This document shows, one piece after another, positions 54,476 through 63,143 of a stretch of 64,000 nucleotides of DNA. The position numbers and the translations under genes were made by a program. Within the stretch, counting starts at the first letter, position 1. The number at the start of each line of letters is the position of its first letter. Source of the stretch: GCA-2708415 sp964351905 (GTDB lineage Bacteria > Pseudomonadota > Alphaproteobacteria > Micavibrionales > Micavibrionaceae); contig CAYGPG010000001.1 in the NCBI GenBank assembly GCA_964351905.1, positions 120,245-184,244 on the forward strand, given 5' to 3'. A model generated the notes under the pieces. That model was not told the DNA's origin, did no database searches, and worked only from the letters and a program-made list of their open reading frames with translations.

Positions 54476-54504
54476 TTGAAATTGATACAAAAACGCCTTA
54501 GAAC
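54476..54504 (+). promoter_or_regulatory. Promoter of the SRP RNA gene
   Basis: A sigma-70-like pair, TTGAAA (54476-54481) and TAGAAC (54499-54504) with 17-base spacing, ends seven bases before the first base of the SRP RNA stem at 54512. Spacing and position fit a stable RNA promoter. Confidence 0.5.
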
Positions 54505-54511
54505 GTGAGGC

Positions 54512-54605
54512 GGAAGATCGGCGCGGGCGAAATCTCGTTGGACTTGGTCAGGTCTGAAAAGAAGCAGCCACAGATGAATTTTTTCGGGTCGCTGTCCGGT
54601 CTTCC
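54512..54605 (+). ncRNA. ffs: Signal recognition particle RNA (4.5S type)
   Basis: A 94-base RNA that binds Ffh and targets ribosomes to the membrane. The ends pair (GGAAGAtCGG at 54512-54521 with CCGgTCTTCC at 54596-54605). The conserved domain IV core is at 54546-54569, with GGTCAGGT...GAAGCAGCC as in other bacteria. The apical loop is GAAA closed by T-A instead of the usual GGAA closed by C-G, a paired change that keeps a GNRA loop. Its place before dnaX is common in alphaproteobacteria. The ends are set by the stem and could be off by a few bases. Confidence 0.9.
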
Positions 54606-54757
54606 ACTTTAACTTAAGATAGTGGCCAATTAAATATCCTTAATTTTATAGTTTATTTTACTTCTCACAGATAGTGGATAAATCTGAGAACAGTCTTGGT
54701 GATATTTTATGAATCAGTCAGACTTAAACTTAAGAAAAAACAAAATCAATATTTTTG

Positions 54758-55828
54758 ATGCCTCGCGATATTATATCTTCTTCAATAGACTTATATTATC
54801 CAACCATTGTAATTTCAGATTTACATTTGGGTAAACGTAAAGTAGTTGAAGCAGGCCTACTCCTTGAATTTCTTGAAAATATAGATTGTGATACGCTCAT
54901 TTTAAATGGCGATATTATTGATGGATGGTATCTAGAAAAGCATCGCTATTTTCAGTTTCCTGAAATGCACAAACGTGTTTTAGATGCCTTGAATAAAAAG
55001 GCCGCGCAGGGCACACGGGTTATTTTTATTCCTGGAAATCATGATGAGCGCTTACGCTACCCTTCGCGGCGTATTTCAATAAGGGATCGTTTAAAGCGGG
55101 AAAAACCAAACTTCGCTAAGAAAATAATATTTAAGGATAAACGCACTGCGTTATTTAGTGAGATTGAATTTCTTTCTGACATGGTGTTGAAGGATAATGC
55201 TGGGCGCAATATGCGCATACTTCATGGCGATATATTTGATCCTCCCTGGGTTGCGGGTCGCTTATCTGTTATTGGGGATCAATTTTATGATGCTCTTGTG
55301 TTGGCAAATACTGTTTTTTCCAAGCTATTTAAGAAGTTCAATGGTGGCGTACGTTTTTCACTTGTAAAACTTATTAAGAAAAATACCAAAGATGCCGTGG
55401 GTATTATCAAAAATTATGAACAGGCCGCCTGTGATTTGCCAGACCATATTAATGGTATGATTTGCGGGCATATACATCATGCAGAGGTTACTGATAATAA
55501 CGGCAAGCTATACGTTAATTCTGGCGATTGGATTGAAAGTTGTACTGCCGCCGCTCAGGATGAGCAAGGGCAGTGGCAAATCCTGCATTGGGAAGAAATC
55601 CGAAAAGAATTAGGCTTGGTAAGGTTAATAAGCTTGCGGGTTCTTAATCCTAATAGTCAATATCGCAATATTACGCGCCAGCAAATTCGGCTCATTCATT
55701 ATTTCTGGCCAGCCCGTAATCGTATGAAGGCATTAGATAAAGGCAAGTTGCCATCAGTAAAGGTAAATCTTGTAGCACAAGAACTTCAACGAAAAGAAAA
55801 TCCTAATCAAGACATGATTACGGCATAG
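54758..55828 (+). CDS. LpxH-like metallophosphoesterase
   Basis: A 356-residue calcineurin-like phosphoesterase. Metal motifs are SDLHLGKRK, GDIIDGW, GNHDER, LHGDIFDPPW and CGHIHHAEV, all in order. This set matches the UDP-2,3-diacylglucosamine hydrolase group that makes lipid X for lipid A; the longer C-terminal part (QYRNITRQQIRLIHYF onward) is not in E. coli LpxH, so a related function is possible. The ATG at 54758 is preferred to the TTG at 54755. It is followed by dnaX after 50 bases. Confidence 0.82.
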   Translation: MPRDIISSSIDLYYPTIVISDLHLGKRKVVEAGLLLEFLENIDCDTLILNGDIIDGWYLEKHRYFQFPEMHKRVLDALNKKAAQGTRVIFIPGNHDERLRYPSRRISIRDRLKREKPNFAKKIIFKDKRTALFSEIEFLSDMVLKDNAGRNMRILHGDIFDPPWVAGRLSVIGDQFYDALVLANTVFSKLFKKFNGGVRFSLVKLIKKNTKDAVGIIKNYEQAACDLPDHINGMICGHIHHAEVTDNNGKLYVNSGDWIESCTAAAQDEQGQWQILHWEEIRKELGLVRLISLRVLNPNSQYRNITRQQIRLIHYFWPARNRMKALDKGKLPSVKVNLVAQELQRKENPNQDMITA

Positions 55829-55878
55829 GGTCGTCGCGCAGGCTTGCGTGAGCCGTGGAATCTCTTTAAGAATAGGGT

Positions 55879-57591
55879 ATGACAAGTAATGTAGCCACTG
55901 CTCCTAACGAAAAATCTGATAAAAAAGAAGAATATCGCGTTTTGGCGCGAAAATACCGCCCGCAAAATTTCGATGATCTCATTGGTCAAGACGCGCTGGT
56001 GCGTACGCTTAAAAACGCGATCGACTCTGGTCGTATTGCCCATGCCTTTATGCTGACAGGTATTCGCGGTGTAGGAAAAACCACTACGGCACGTATTATT
56101 GCCAAGGCGTTGAATTACACTGGCGCTGATGGCACAGCAGGACCAACCACGGGTGATACTTCTGATTGTTCTATCTGCCAAGCCATCTCCGAAGACCGCC
56201 ATCCTGATGTCATGGAAATGGACGCGGCGAGCCGTACAGGGATTGATGATATCCGCGAAATTCTTGATGGCGTGCGCTACGCCCCAACCTCCGCCCGTTA
56301 TAAAGTATACATCATTGACGAGGTGCACATGCTTTCCAAGGCAGCGTTTAACGCGTTGCTGAAAACTTTGGAAGAGCCGCCAGAGCATGTAAAATTTATT
56401 TTCGCGACCACAGAAATTCGTAAAGTGCCTATTACGGTGCTATCGCGCTGTCAACGCTTTGATTTGCGCCGTATTGATCCGGATGTATTGCAAGACTATT
56501 ACGGTAAAATTGCAGGATGGGAAGAAACCAAAGCTGAAGAAGATGCGTTGGCGCTTATCGCTCGCGCCGCGGATGGCTCAGTGCGCGATGGCTTAAGTTT
56601 GCTTGATCAATCTATTGCTTTAGGTAACGGCGCCGTGACGGCAGAGTTAGTTAAAGATATGCTGGGTCTAGCCGACCGCGCGCTTATTCTTGATTTGCTC
56701 GAAAAGGCCCTAAAAGGACAATCTGCTGAGGCCTTAGGGATCATGGAAGACCTGTATAAAAAAGGGGCTGATCCTGTTGTGGTTATCCAAGATATGCTCG
56801 ACCTCGCGCATCAACTCACCAAACATCGCGCCTTGCCGCAATCTCCCAATGACGCCGCGCTACCAAAGGGCGAGCAAGAGCGTTTAGGGAATTTGGCTGA
56901 CGCACTCTCCATGCCTACCTTGGGACGCACATGGCAAATTTTGCTAAAAGGCTTAGGCGAAGTCAACATGGCGCCCAATCCACAACAGGCGGCAGAGATG
57001 ATTGTTATTCGTCTTCTTTATGCCGCTGACTTACCTGATCCCGCAGATTTGGTGAAAAAACTAAAAGATCAACCACCTTCAACGGCTCCTGCCGCCACAA
57101 TGCAAGCATCGCCGAATAACAGTGGTGGCAGTGCGACTGTTCAAGCAGATCAAACGCCACAACCGATGGTGATGGAGAATGCCGCTACTGCCGCGCAACC
57201 CAAAGCTCTCGATAATGAAAGCAACGCACCAACAAGCATCCGCACGATGCAAGACGTGGTGAATACGCTCGAACAAGCCGGTGAAATGGTGATCGCCACG
57301 CACATGGTCATGTATGCTCACCCCGTTAAAATCGAAGAAGGCTTGATTGAATTTAGCGTTGCCGAAAATGCCCCGCAACGCCTGTCCCAAGATTTATCAC
57401 AAAAACTAAAAGCCATCACAGGCGAACGCTGGATCGTCACAATCTCTAGCCAAATGGGCGGTGAAACTCTAGCACAACAACGCGACAAAGCCGAAGCAGA
57501 ATTGTGCGCAAAAATATTAGAACAACCGCTGGTAAAAAATATTTTAGAACTCTTTCCTGATGCCACCTTAAAAGAAATAACAAAGAAATAA
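55879..57591 (+). CDS. dnaX: DNA polymerase III subunit gamma/tau
   Basis: DnaX is the clamp-loader ATPase and tau links the core polymerases to DnaB. The 570-residue protein has the start YRVLARKYRPQNFDDLIGQD, Walker A GIRGVGKTTTARI, Cys residues of the zinc module in DCSICQAI, Walker B IIDEVHMLS, and sensor ATTEIRKVP. The C-terminal half has a Pro/Ala-rich linker and a tau-specific domain. It precedes ydcF-like and ybaB genes. In most bacteria dnaX-ybaB-recR is a unit; recR is missing here. I did not find a clear programmed frameshift site. Confidence 0.97.
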   Translation: MTSNVATAPNEKSDKKEEYRVLARKYRPQNFDDLIGQDALVRTLKNAIDSGRIAHAFMLTGIRGVGKTTTARIIAKALNYTGADGTAGPTTGDTSDCSICQAISEDRHPDVMEMDAASRTGIDDIREILDGVRYAPTSARYKVYIIDEVHMLSKAAFNALLKTLEEPPEHVKFIFATTEIRKVPITVLSRCQRFDLRRIDPDVLQDYYGKIAGWEETKAEEDALALIARAADGSVRDGLSLLDQSIALGNGAVTAELVKDMLGLADRALILDLLEKALKGQSAEALGIMEDLYKKGADPVVVIQDMLDLAHQLTKHRALPQSPNDAALPKGEQERLGNLADALSMPTLGRTWQILLKGLGEVNMAPNPQQAAEMIVIRLLYAADLPDPADLVKKLKDQPPSTAPAATMQASPNNSGGSATVQADQTPQPMVMENAATAAQPKALDNESNAPTSIRTMQDVVNTLEQAGEMVIATHMVMYAHPVKIEEGLIEFSVAENAPQRLSQDLSQKLKAITGERWIVTISSQMGGETLAQQRDKAEAELCAKILEQPLVKNILELFPDATLKEITKK

Positions 57592-57596
57592 ATTTT

Positions 57597-58259
57597 ATGA
57601 TTTTTAATTCCCTTTTAGATCGACCTCTTGCCCAAACTTTATGGGATTATCAACTTTTAAAACATCCTCTAAGGCCAGCTGATTTCTTATTGTTAATTTG
57701 TTCGTATAACTTAGAAGTTGCAGATTATGTTGATGTTTTATTTATGCAGAAAATGGCAAAAATTATTGTTGTTTCTGGCGGCTCAACCGACCGTCAGGGA
57801 ATGGCTAGGTTGCCTTGGGATGAGCCTGAACATGAAGTCTTTACAAATCGTTTGATGGAATTAGGTGGTAAAAAAGAAAATATCATTATTGAAAATAAAG
57901 CAATGACCATACATGAATCGATCGTTAATACCCGTGAAAAATTAACGGCTATTCCTGATTCTGAGTATCATAATGGGTTGATTGTTCTGCCGCCACATTC
58001 AGAACGCCGTGCGTATGCCACGGCAAAAAAAGATTGGCCAGAAATTCAATGGCAAGTGAGCTCGCCTAACGTTACATACGATAATTATATCAAAGAATAT
58101 GACGAAGAAAGCCTCATTCACTTACTTGTCGGTGAAGTACAACGCACCATCGAATTTGGCGATAAGAACTTTATTGAAAAACAAGAAATTCCAGAAGACG
58201 TGATGGAAGCTTATAAAAAATTACTAGATAAAGGCTACGTCAAACGGTTACTTATATAA
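57597..58259 (+). CDS. YdcF-like (DUF218) protein
   Basis: A 220-residue protein with the DUF218 pattern: a strand DFLLLICSYN, IIVVSGGSTDRQG, ENKAMTIHESIVNTREKL, then HSERRAYATAKKDWP. It has no membrane segment, unlike SanA or ElyC forms of the family. E. coli YdcF binds SAM; a general function is not established. It is placed between dnaX and ybaB, five bases after dnaX, so these genes are co-transcribed. Confidence 0.82.
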   Translation: MIFNSLLDRPLAQTLWDYQLLKHPLRPADFLLLICSYNLEVADYVDVLFMQKMAKIIVVSGGSTDRQGMARLPWDEPEHEVFTNRLMELGGKKENIIIENKAMTIHESIVNTREKLTAIPDSEYHNGLIVLPPHSERRAYATAKKDWPEIQWQVSSPNVTYDNYIKEYDEESLIHLLVGEVQRTIEFGDKNFIEKQEIPEDVMEAYKKLLDKGYVKRLLI

Positions 58260-58290
58260 TATTAATTAGACTAAAGAAGGATAAAAGAAA

Positions 58291-58617
58291 ATGGATATTC
58301 AACAAATGATGAAGCAGGCCAAGGTCATGCAAGACAAGATGCAAGAAATGCAAGAAAGACTTGGTGATGTGGAAGTCGAAGGCACTGCAGGTGGTGGCTT
58401 GGTGAAAGTTGTTTCGACCTGTAAAGGCGAAGTGCGCGGCATTTCAATTGATGATTCAATGATGGATTTTAACGAAAAAGAAGTCCTGGAAGATCTCATT
58501 AAAGCCGCCCTCAATGATGCCAAAGGCAAAGCCGATCAAAAATTGGCCGAAGAAACTAAAAAAATGATGAGCGAACTCGGCCTTCCCGCCGGTGCGGCTG
58601 GCGGATTACCTTTTTAA
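58291..58617 (+). CDS. ybaB: YbaB/EbfC nucleoid-associated protein
   Basis: A 108-residue DNA-binding dimer with DIQQMMKQAKVMQDKMQEMQ, the GTAGGGLVKV motif and VEDLIKAALNDAKGK-like LEDLIKAALNDAK, ending LPAGAAGGLPF. YbaB proteins form tweezer dimers that bind DNA. It is near dnaX as usual, with the YdcF gene between them. GAAGGA is upstream of the ATG. The next gene is a CBS protein, not recR. Confidence 0.96.
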   Translation: MDIQQMMKQAKVMQDKMQEMQERLGDVEVEGTAGGGLVKVVSTCKGEVRGISIDDSMMDFNEKEVLEDLIKAALNDAKGKADQKLAEETKKMMSELGLPAGAAGGLPF

Positions 58618-58680
58618 GGAACTTTAATCTTTGGTATGAGTTTTTATTAAAATAAAAAATATAACTTGGAGGACATCAAC

Positions 58681-59184
58681 ATGAAAATCAAAGATAGGCC
58701 AGAATATAGAGCGAAAAATAAACCTGTCGCTATGCGTAAGAACGACAAAGTCGTTGATGCTGTTAGCATAATGTCAAAAAACAATTATGGTTCTATTATT
58801 GTGACCAACGACAACAACGAGGTTGAAGGAATTGTGACAGAACGGGACCTTATGATCCGTCTTTTGCATGAGAAAAAAGATCCAAATACCACTACGATGG
58901 CAGATATTATGACCCGCGAAGTTAAGGTCGCACGTGAGGATGATGATATCATCGATTGGTTGCGTATTATGTCGAACGAACGCTTTAGACACCTTCCCAT
59001 CGTTGACCAAGATAATAAATTAGTGAGTATGATGTCACAGGGTGATTTTGTCTCGTATACATGGCCTAGCCTCATCTCTACCCTGACAGATAAGGCAAAA
59101 GAGAGCATCTCATTGGGATATCAAATCCCACTGATCATCCTTGCCTTGGCAGCATATGCTTGGATAGTCAGCTTTTTTAGTTAA
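58681..59184 (+). CDS. CBS-domain protein with C-terminal membrane anchor
   Basis: A 167-residue protein with two tandem CBS motifs: NDKVVDAVSIMSKNNYGSIIV with EGIVTERDLMIRLL, then MTREVKVAREDD, ERFRHLPIVDQDNKLVSMMSQGDFVSY (as RHLPIVDQDN). CBS pairs bind adenosyl ligands. A C-terminal helix (IPLIILALAAYAWIVSFF) anchors it to the membrane, which is uncommon for small CBS proteins. GGAGG lies eight bases upstream of the ATG. It ends by overlapping the xthA start by one base. Confidence 0.88.
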   Translation: MKIKDRPEYRAKNKPVAMRKNDKVVDAVSIMSKNNYGSIIVTNDNNEVEGIVTERDLMIRLLHEKKDPNTTTMADIMTREVKVAREDDDIIDWLRIMSNERFRHLPIVDQDNKLVSMMSQGDFVSYTWPSLISTLTDKAKESISLGYQIPLIILALAAYAWIVSFFS

Positions 59185-59984
59185 TGAAAATAGTGACTTG
59201 GAATATTAATTCGGTAAGGCTTCGCGCCCCTATGGTCGTAAAGCTTATGCGTGAAGAACAGCCAGATATTATCTGCCTTCAAGAAACAAAAACGCTGGAT
59301 GAATTTTTCCCTAAGACAATTTTTGAAGCCGAAGGATACACACATATTCATGTAACAGGCATGAAAAGCTATAACGGTGTTTGTATTCTCTCGCGCGTGC
59401 CGTTCAAATCCACTGACATTCATCATCGTGTCGGCAAGGAAGATTGCCGCCATATCGTGGCGCGCTTTGACCATCAAGGTATGAAGTTTGATCTTCACAA
59501 TCTCTATATACCAGCAGGTGGGGACGAGCCTGATCGAGAGATAAACCCGAAATTTGGCCATAAGCTAGATTTTGTTGACGAAATGACCACATTTTTTAAA
59601 ACACATTACTCAGAAAAAAGCCCTGTGGTGACTTTGGGAGATTTTAATATCGCCCCGCGTGAGCATGATGTTTGGTCTTCTAAGCAACTGCAAAAAGTCG
59701 TATCACACACGCCCATTGAATTGGAGTATTTGTCAAAAATGTATGATTCTATTGGCTGGCAGGATGCAATCCGTCATTTTGTGCCTGATGATGAAAAATG
59801 CTACAGCTGGTGGAGCTATCGCAGTAAGGATTATAAAAAGTCTAATCGTGGGCGCAGGCTTGATCATATCTGGGTGACAAAACCACTTCTCAAAATGTTA
59901 AAAGGGCATAAAATCCTGACCCATTTTCGAGATTTGGAAAAACCATCAGATCATGTCCCCGTAATGATTGAGCTTAATAAATAA
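59184..59984 (+). CDS. xthA: Exodeoxyribonuclease III
   Basis: Xth is an AP endonuclease/3'-phosphatase for base excision repair. The 266-residue protein starts MKIVTWNINSVRLRAP, with LQETKTLD, VTLGDFNIAP, YDSIGWQDAIRHF, RRLDHIWVT and the catalytic SDHVPV. It is one base into the CBS stop (TAATG), so translation is coupled. The end converges with DUF1223, 11 bases apart. Together with photolyase elsewhere it forms part of DNA repair. Confidence 0.96.
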   Translation: MKIVTWNINSVRLRAPMVVKLMREEQPDIICLQETKTLDEFFPKTIFEAEGYTHIHVTGMKSYNGVCILSRVPFKSTDIHHRVGKEDCRHIVARFDHQGMKFDLHNLYIPAGGDEPDREINPKFGHKLDFVDEMTTFFKTHYSEKSPVVTLGDFNIAPREHDVWSSKQLQKVVSHTPIELEYLSKMYDSIGWQDAIRHFVPDDEKCYSWWSYRSKDYKKSNRGRRLDHIWVTKPLLKMLKGHKILTHFRDLEKPSDHVPVMIELNK

Positions 59985-59995
59985 CACCCTGTCCC

Positions 59996-60706
59996 TTAAT
60001 TATTTATTTTCCCTGCTGCAGTGATGGGGCCTGTTATGCCATTTTTTTGCGCTAAAACAACAAAACCTTTTGCGTTATTTATGTTAGAAACATCATAAGT
60101 AATTTTCTTGCCTGTTCCATCCCAAGTGCCTAGGGAGATGATATTTTGTACTGGGTTTGTATATTGAACAGTCCGCCCTCTGTTTTCGCCACTTGGTATG
60201 GCTTGTGTATGTTTTGCATCATGAGGTATAAGTAAAAGAGCATAACTATCATTGCCAAGTGTTTCAGGAAGTTTTATCTCTAAATTATCGCCAGATAATG
60301 AAAGTAGTATGGGTTTAATAGCTTTATTCAGGCTTTCTTTATTAATGGTGTTCTTGATAGCCCCTTCACGCGATCCAACCATTTCATGTTGCCCGTTAAT
60401 GACAATTTGCGGCGTGTAAACACGTTTTGAATTAAACGAGTGCGCGTAAGATCTTTGGCGTTCAGTGCAAAATTGCTTAGATAAGGTATCCTCCCAGTGA
60501 AGGTGGTTCCAATAAGTAACGTTACAGCTCAAAGCGATAATATTAGAATTATCATTAGCTAATTTATTTAAAATTTTATCGGCAGGGGGGCAGGATGAGC
60601 AACTTTGCGAGGTGAATAATTCTAAAACGACAGGGGACTGGTTTTGAGCCTGCGCGTTCGTTGCACTCAATAAACTTAAAAAAATAAGTCCTAAGAATTT
60701 CTTCAT
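59996..60706 (-). CDS. DUF1223 exported thioredoxin-fold protein
   Basis: A 236-residue protein with a signal peptide (MKKFLGLIFLSLLSATNAQA) and the DUF1223 hallmarks: VVLELFTSQSCSSCPPADKIL, where CSSC is the redox pair, RVYTPQIVINGQHEMVGS, and a C-terminal beta-rich part. Family members are exported with unknown role. It is about 37 bases from typA on the same strand. Confidence 0.88.
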   Translation of the reverse strand: MKKFLGLIFLSLLSATNAQAQNQSPVVLELFTSQSCSSCPPADKILNKLANDNSNIIALSCNVTYWNHLHWEDTLSKQFCTERQRSYAHSFNSKRVYTPQIVINGQHEMVGSREGAIKNTINKESLNKAIKPILLSLSGDNLEIKLPETLGNDSYALLLIPHDAKHTQAIPSGENRGRTVQYTNPVQNIISLGTWDGTGKKITYDVSNINNAKGFVVLAQKNGITGPITAAGKINN

Positions 60707-60743
60707 AGAACTTATTCGAATTAAAAATTTAAAACGTTACACT

Positions 60744-62573
60744 TTAGCCCTTAGACTGGCGCGATGCGCTTTTACGGTCTGTTTCCTTAAGGTGAACTTT
60801 ACGCAAGCGTAGTGATTGCGGCGTGACTTCCAACAACTCGTCATCATTTACATAGGCAATCATTTCTTCTAAGCTCATTTTCTTTGGTGGCACCAATGTG
60901 GTCGCTTCATCGGTTCCAGAGGCACGCATATTGGTTAATTGCTTACCTTTAAGAACGTTGATTTCCAAATCATTTTCACGGTTATGCTCACCCACAATCA
61001 TGCCTTCATAGACTTTATCTTGGTGTCCAATAAACATGAGGCCACGATCTTGAAGTTTGAAAATCGCATAAGCCGCAGCAGAGCCAGTATCATTAGAAAT
61101 CAGCGCACCATTACGACGTCCGCCAATGTCACCTTTGTAAGGGCCATAGGAATCAAAAATTCGGTTCATCAAACCCGTTCCGCGCGTATCAGTCAAAAAC
61201 TGTGATTGATATCCAATCAAACTTCTTGAAGGGGCTTTAAACAAAATACGCGTACGGCCAACACCTGAGGGGCGCATATCTGTCATTTCGGCTTTACGTT
61301 GTGTCATTTTATCGACAACGGCGCCTGTGAATTCATCATCAACATCAATTGTGATTTCTTCATAAGGTTCCGTGGTTTGACCATTTTCATCTTTTTTCAA
61401 CAAAACGCGCGGGCGAGAAACGGTCATTTCAAAACCTTCACGGCGCATCGTTTCAATCAAAACACCTAATTGCAATTCACCACGACCAGCCAATTCAAAA
61501 GCATCTTTACTGTCTGCAATATTCACGCGGATCGCCACGTTGGTCTCAGCCTCGCTCAATAAACGATCACGGATCATGGTTGAGGTTAATTTAGTACCTT
61601 CTTGGCCCGCATAAGGGGATGTGTTCACCGTAATTGTGACCGCCATCGTTGGCGGATCAACTGGGTCGGAAGGGATAGCTTGTGTCACGGCAGGATCACA
61701 AATTGTGTCTGCCACAGAAGTTTTTACCATCCCTGCGATACAAACAATATCACCAGCAACGGCTTCGGTAACGGGTACACGATCAACACCGTTAAAAGAG
61801 AATAATTTTGTCAGACGGAAGGTTTCAACCGTCTTTCCATCAAGGGAGATTGCTTTGACGGGCATATTGACCTTAGCAACACCAGAATAAATCTTCCCAG
61901 TAAGCGTACGTCCCAAATATGAATCGGCGCCCAAAAGCGTTGAGAGCATGGTAAAGGGAGCCGTTGTATCCACTTTTGGTGCTGGCACATGGTCAAGAAC
62001 CAATTCTAATAACGGGTGCAAGTTTTCGCGTGGGCCATCCAGTGCAAGATCACACCAACCATCACGGCCTGAGGCATAAAGCACAGGGAAATCAAGCTGT
62101 TCATCGGTTGCATCTAAAGACGCGAACAAATCAAACACTTCGTTCAACACTTCATCAGGACGCGCATCGGCGCGGTCAATTTTGTTAATCATCACAACAG
62201 GGCGCATACCTAGCTTCAACGCTTTACCAAGCACGAACTTTGTTTGTGGCAAAGGGCCTTCGGCCGCATCATTCAACAGGATAACGCCGTCACACATGCT
62301 CAAAACGCGCTCAACCTCACCCCCAAAATCGGCGTGGCCTGGTGTATCAATAATATTAATACGGGTACCTTCCCAATTAATGGACGTGCATTTTGCAAGG
62401 ATAGTGATTCCACGCTCTTTCTCCATATCATTGGAGTCCATCACGCGCTCTTCGACTTGTTCATTCTCGCGGAAAGAGCCACTTTGCTTCAAAATATTAT
62501 CAATGAGCGTTGTTTTACCGTGGTCAACGTGGGCAATAATCGCGATATTGCGGATTTTTTGTGGGTCTTGCAT
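60744..62573 (-). CDS. typA: Translational GTPase TypA/BipA
   Basis: BipA is a ribosome-binding GTPase that helps 50S assembly and stress adaptation. The 609-residue protein has AHVDHGKTTLIDN (G1), RGITI (G2), DTPGHADF (G3), NKIDR (G4) and the C-terminal domain with RRNGALISNDTG and GLMFIGHQDKVYEGMIVGEH (as QDKVYEGMIVGEH). Size and order match the family. Alone on its strand between DUF1223 and DUF1674. Confidence 0.97.
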   Translation of the reverse strand: MQDPQKIRNIAIIAHVDHGKTTLIDNILKQSGSFRENEQVEERVMDSNDMEKERGITILAKCTSINWEGTRINIIDTPGHADFGGEVERVLSMCDGVILLNDAAEGPLPQTKFVLGKALKLGMRPVVMINKIDRADARPDEVLNEVFDLFASLDATDEQLDFPVLYASGRDGWCDLALDGPRENLHPLLELVLDHVPAPKVDTTAPFTMLSTLLGADSYLGRTLTGKIYSGVAKVNMPVKAISLDGKTVETFRLTKLFSFNGVDRVPVTEAVAGDIVCIAGMVKTSVADTICDPAVTQAIPSDPVDPPTMAVTITVNTSPYAGQEGTKLTSTMIRDRLLSEAETNVAIRVNIADSKDAFELAGRGELQLGVLIETMRREGFEMTVSRPRVLLKKDENGQTTEPYEEITIDVDDEFTGAVVDKMTQRKAEMTDMRPSGVGRTRILFKAPSRSLIGYQSQFLTDTRGTGLMNRIFDSYGPYKGDIGGRRNGALISNDTGSAAAYAIFKLQDRGLMFIGHQDKVYEGMIVGEHNRENDLEINVLKGKQLTNMRASGTDEATTLVPPKKMSLEEMIAYVNDDELLEVTPQSLRLRKVHLKETDRKSASRQSKG

Positions 62574-62647
62574 AATTTTAGCGCCTTATATAAGTGTCTA
62601 TTCTTTGTTATGCGCCGTGTTTATAGGGTTTTAGGTAGAAAAGCTAG

Positions 62648-62839
62648 CTAAAAATCAGTACATCTGCCGCCTTTTTCCCAGTCGCCGTAACGGGTAGGGT
62701 CGGGACCTTCTTGGCCGCCATGCTCTTTGGCCTCTTTATTGAGCTGATTGGCTTCTTCTTTGTGCTTTTTGATGTCCACTTCGCGATGAAGAGGTTCTTT
62801 TTTAGCTAGGTCGTTTTTAGTTGGCTTTTTTGTACTCAT
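62648..62839 (-). CDS. DUF1674 / SdhAF4-type protein
   Basis: A 63-residue protein with a charged N-terminus and the C-terminal signature EGPDPTRYGDWEKGGRCTDF, typical of DUF1674. Eukaryotic SdhAF4 helps flavinylated SdhA join SdhB during succinate dehydrogenase assembly; the bacterial homologue is assumed to be alike. It diverges from chorismate mutase with 16 bases between start codons. The sdh genes are not in the window. Confidence 0.93.
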   Translation of the reverse strand: MSTKKPTKNDLAKKEPLHREVDIKKHKEEANQLNKEAKEHGGQEGPDPTRYGDWEKGGRCTDF

Positions 62840-62855
62840 AGGTAGTATCTCGCTT

Positions 62856-63143
62856 ATGACTGATGAATTTGATCCTATCTTAAAACCTTATCGTGCAAAA
62901 ATCGACTCTCTTGATGAACAAATTGTTGCGCTGCTTGTCGCACGTGAACAGATCATTAACGAAGTCGCTGCCTTAAAATCACTTAAAAATATCCCGCCTG
63001 TTCTGCAAGACCGTGTCGATGAGGTGCGTGAAAATGCTGTTGCGATGGCCGTTCAAAAAGGCGGTGATGAAAATTACATGCGTGAGATTTACCGTAAAAT
63101 TATTGAATTATCCTGCGCTATAGAAGAAAATTATAAACCATGA
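62856..63143 (+). CDS. Chorismate mutase, AroQ class
   Basis: A 95-residue all-helical chorismate mutase, which makes prephenate for Phe/Tyr synthesis. It has PYRAKIDSLDEQIVALLVARE, PPVLQDRVDEVRENAVAMA-type DRVDEVRENAV, and YMREIYRKIIELSCAIEE. The Arg, Lys and Glu/Gln residues of AroQ are in position. No prephenate dehydratase domain is attached. It overlaps the next gene by four bases (ATGA). Confidence 0.9.
   Translation: MTDEFDPILKPYRAKIDSLDEQIVALLVAREQIINEVAALKSLKNIPPVLQDRVDEVRENAVAMAVQKGGDENYMREIYRKIIELSCAIEENYKP

Noticed and set aside
54604..54660. Terminator after ffs
   Set aside because: CCACT/AGTGG can pair around a 12-base loop but no clean T-run follows, so it is not called.
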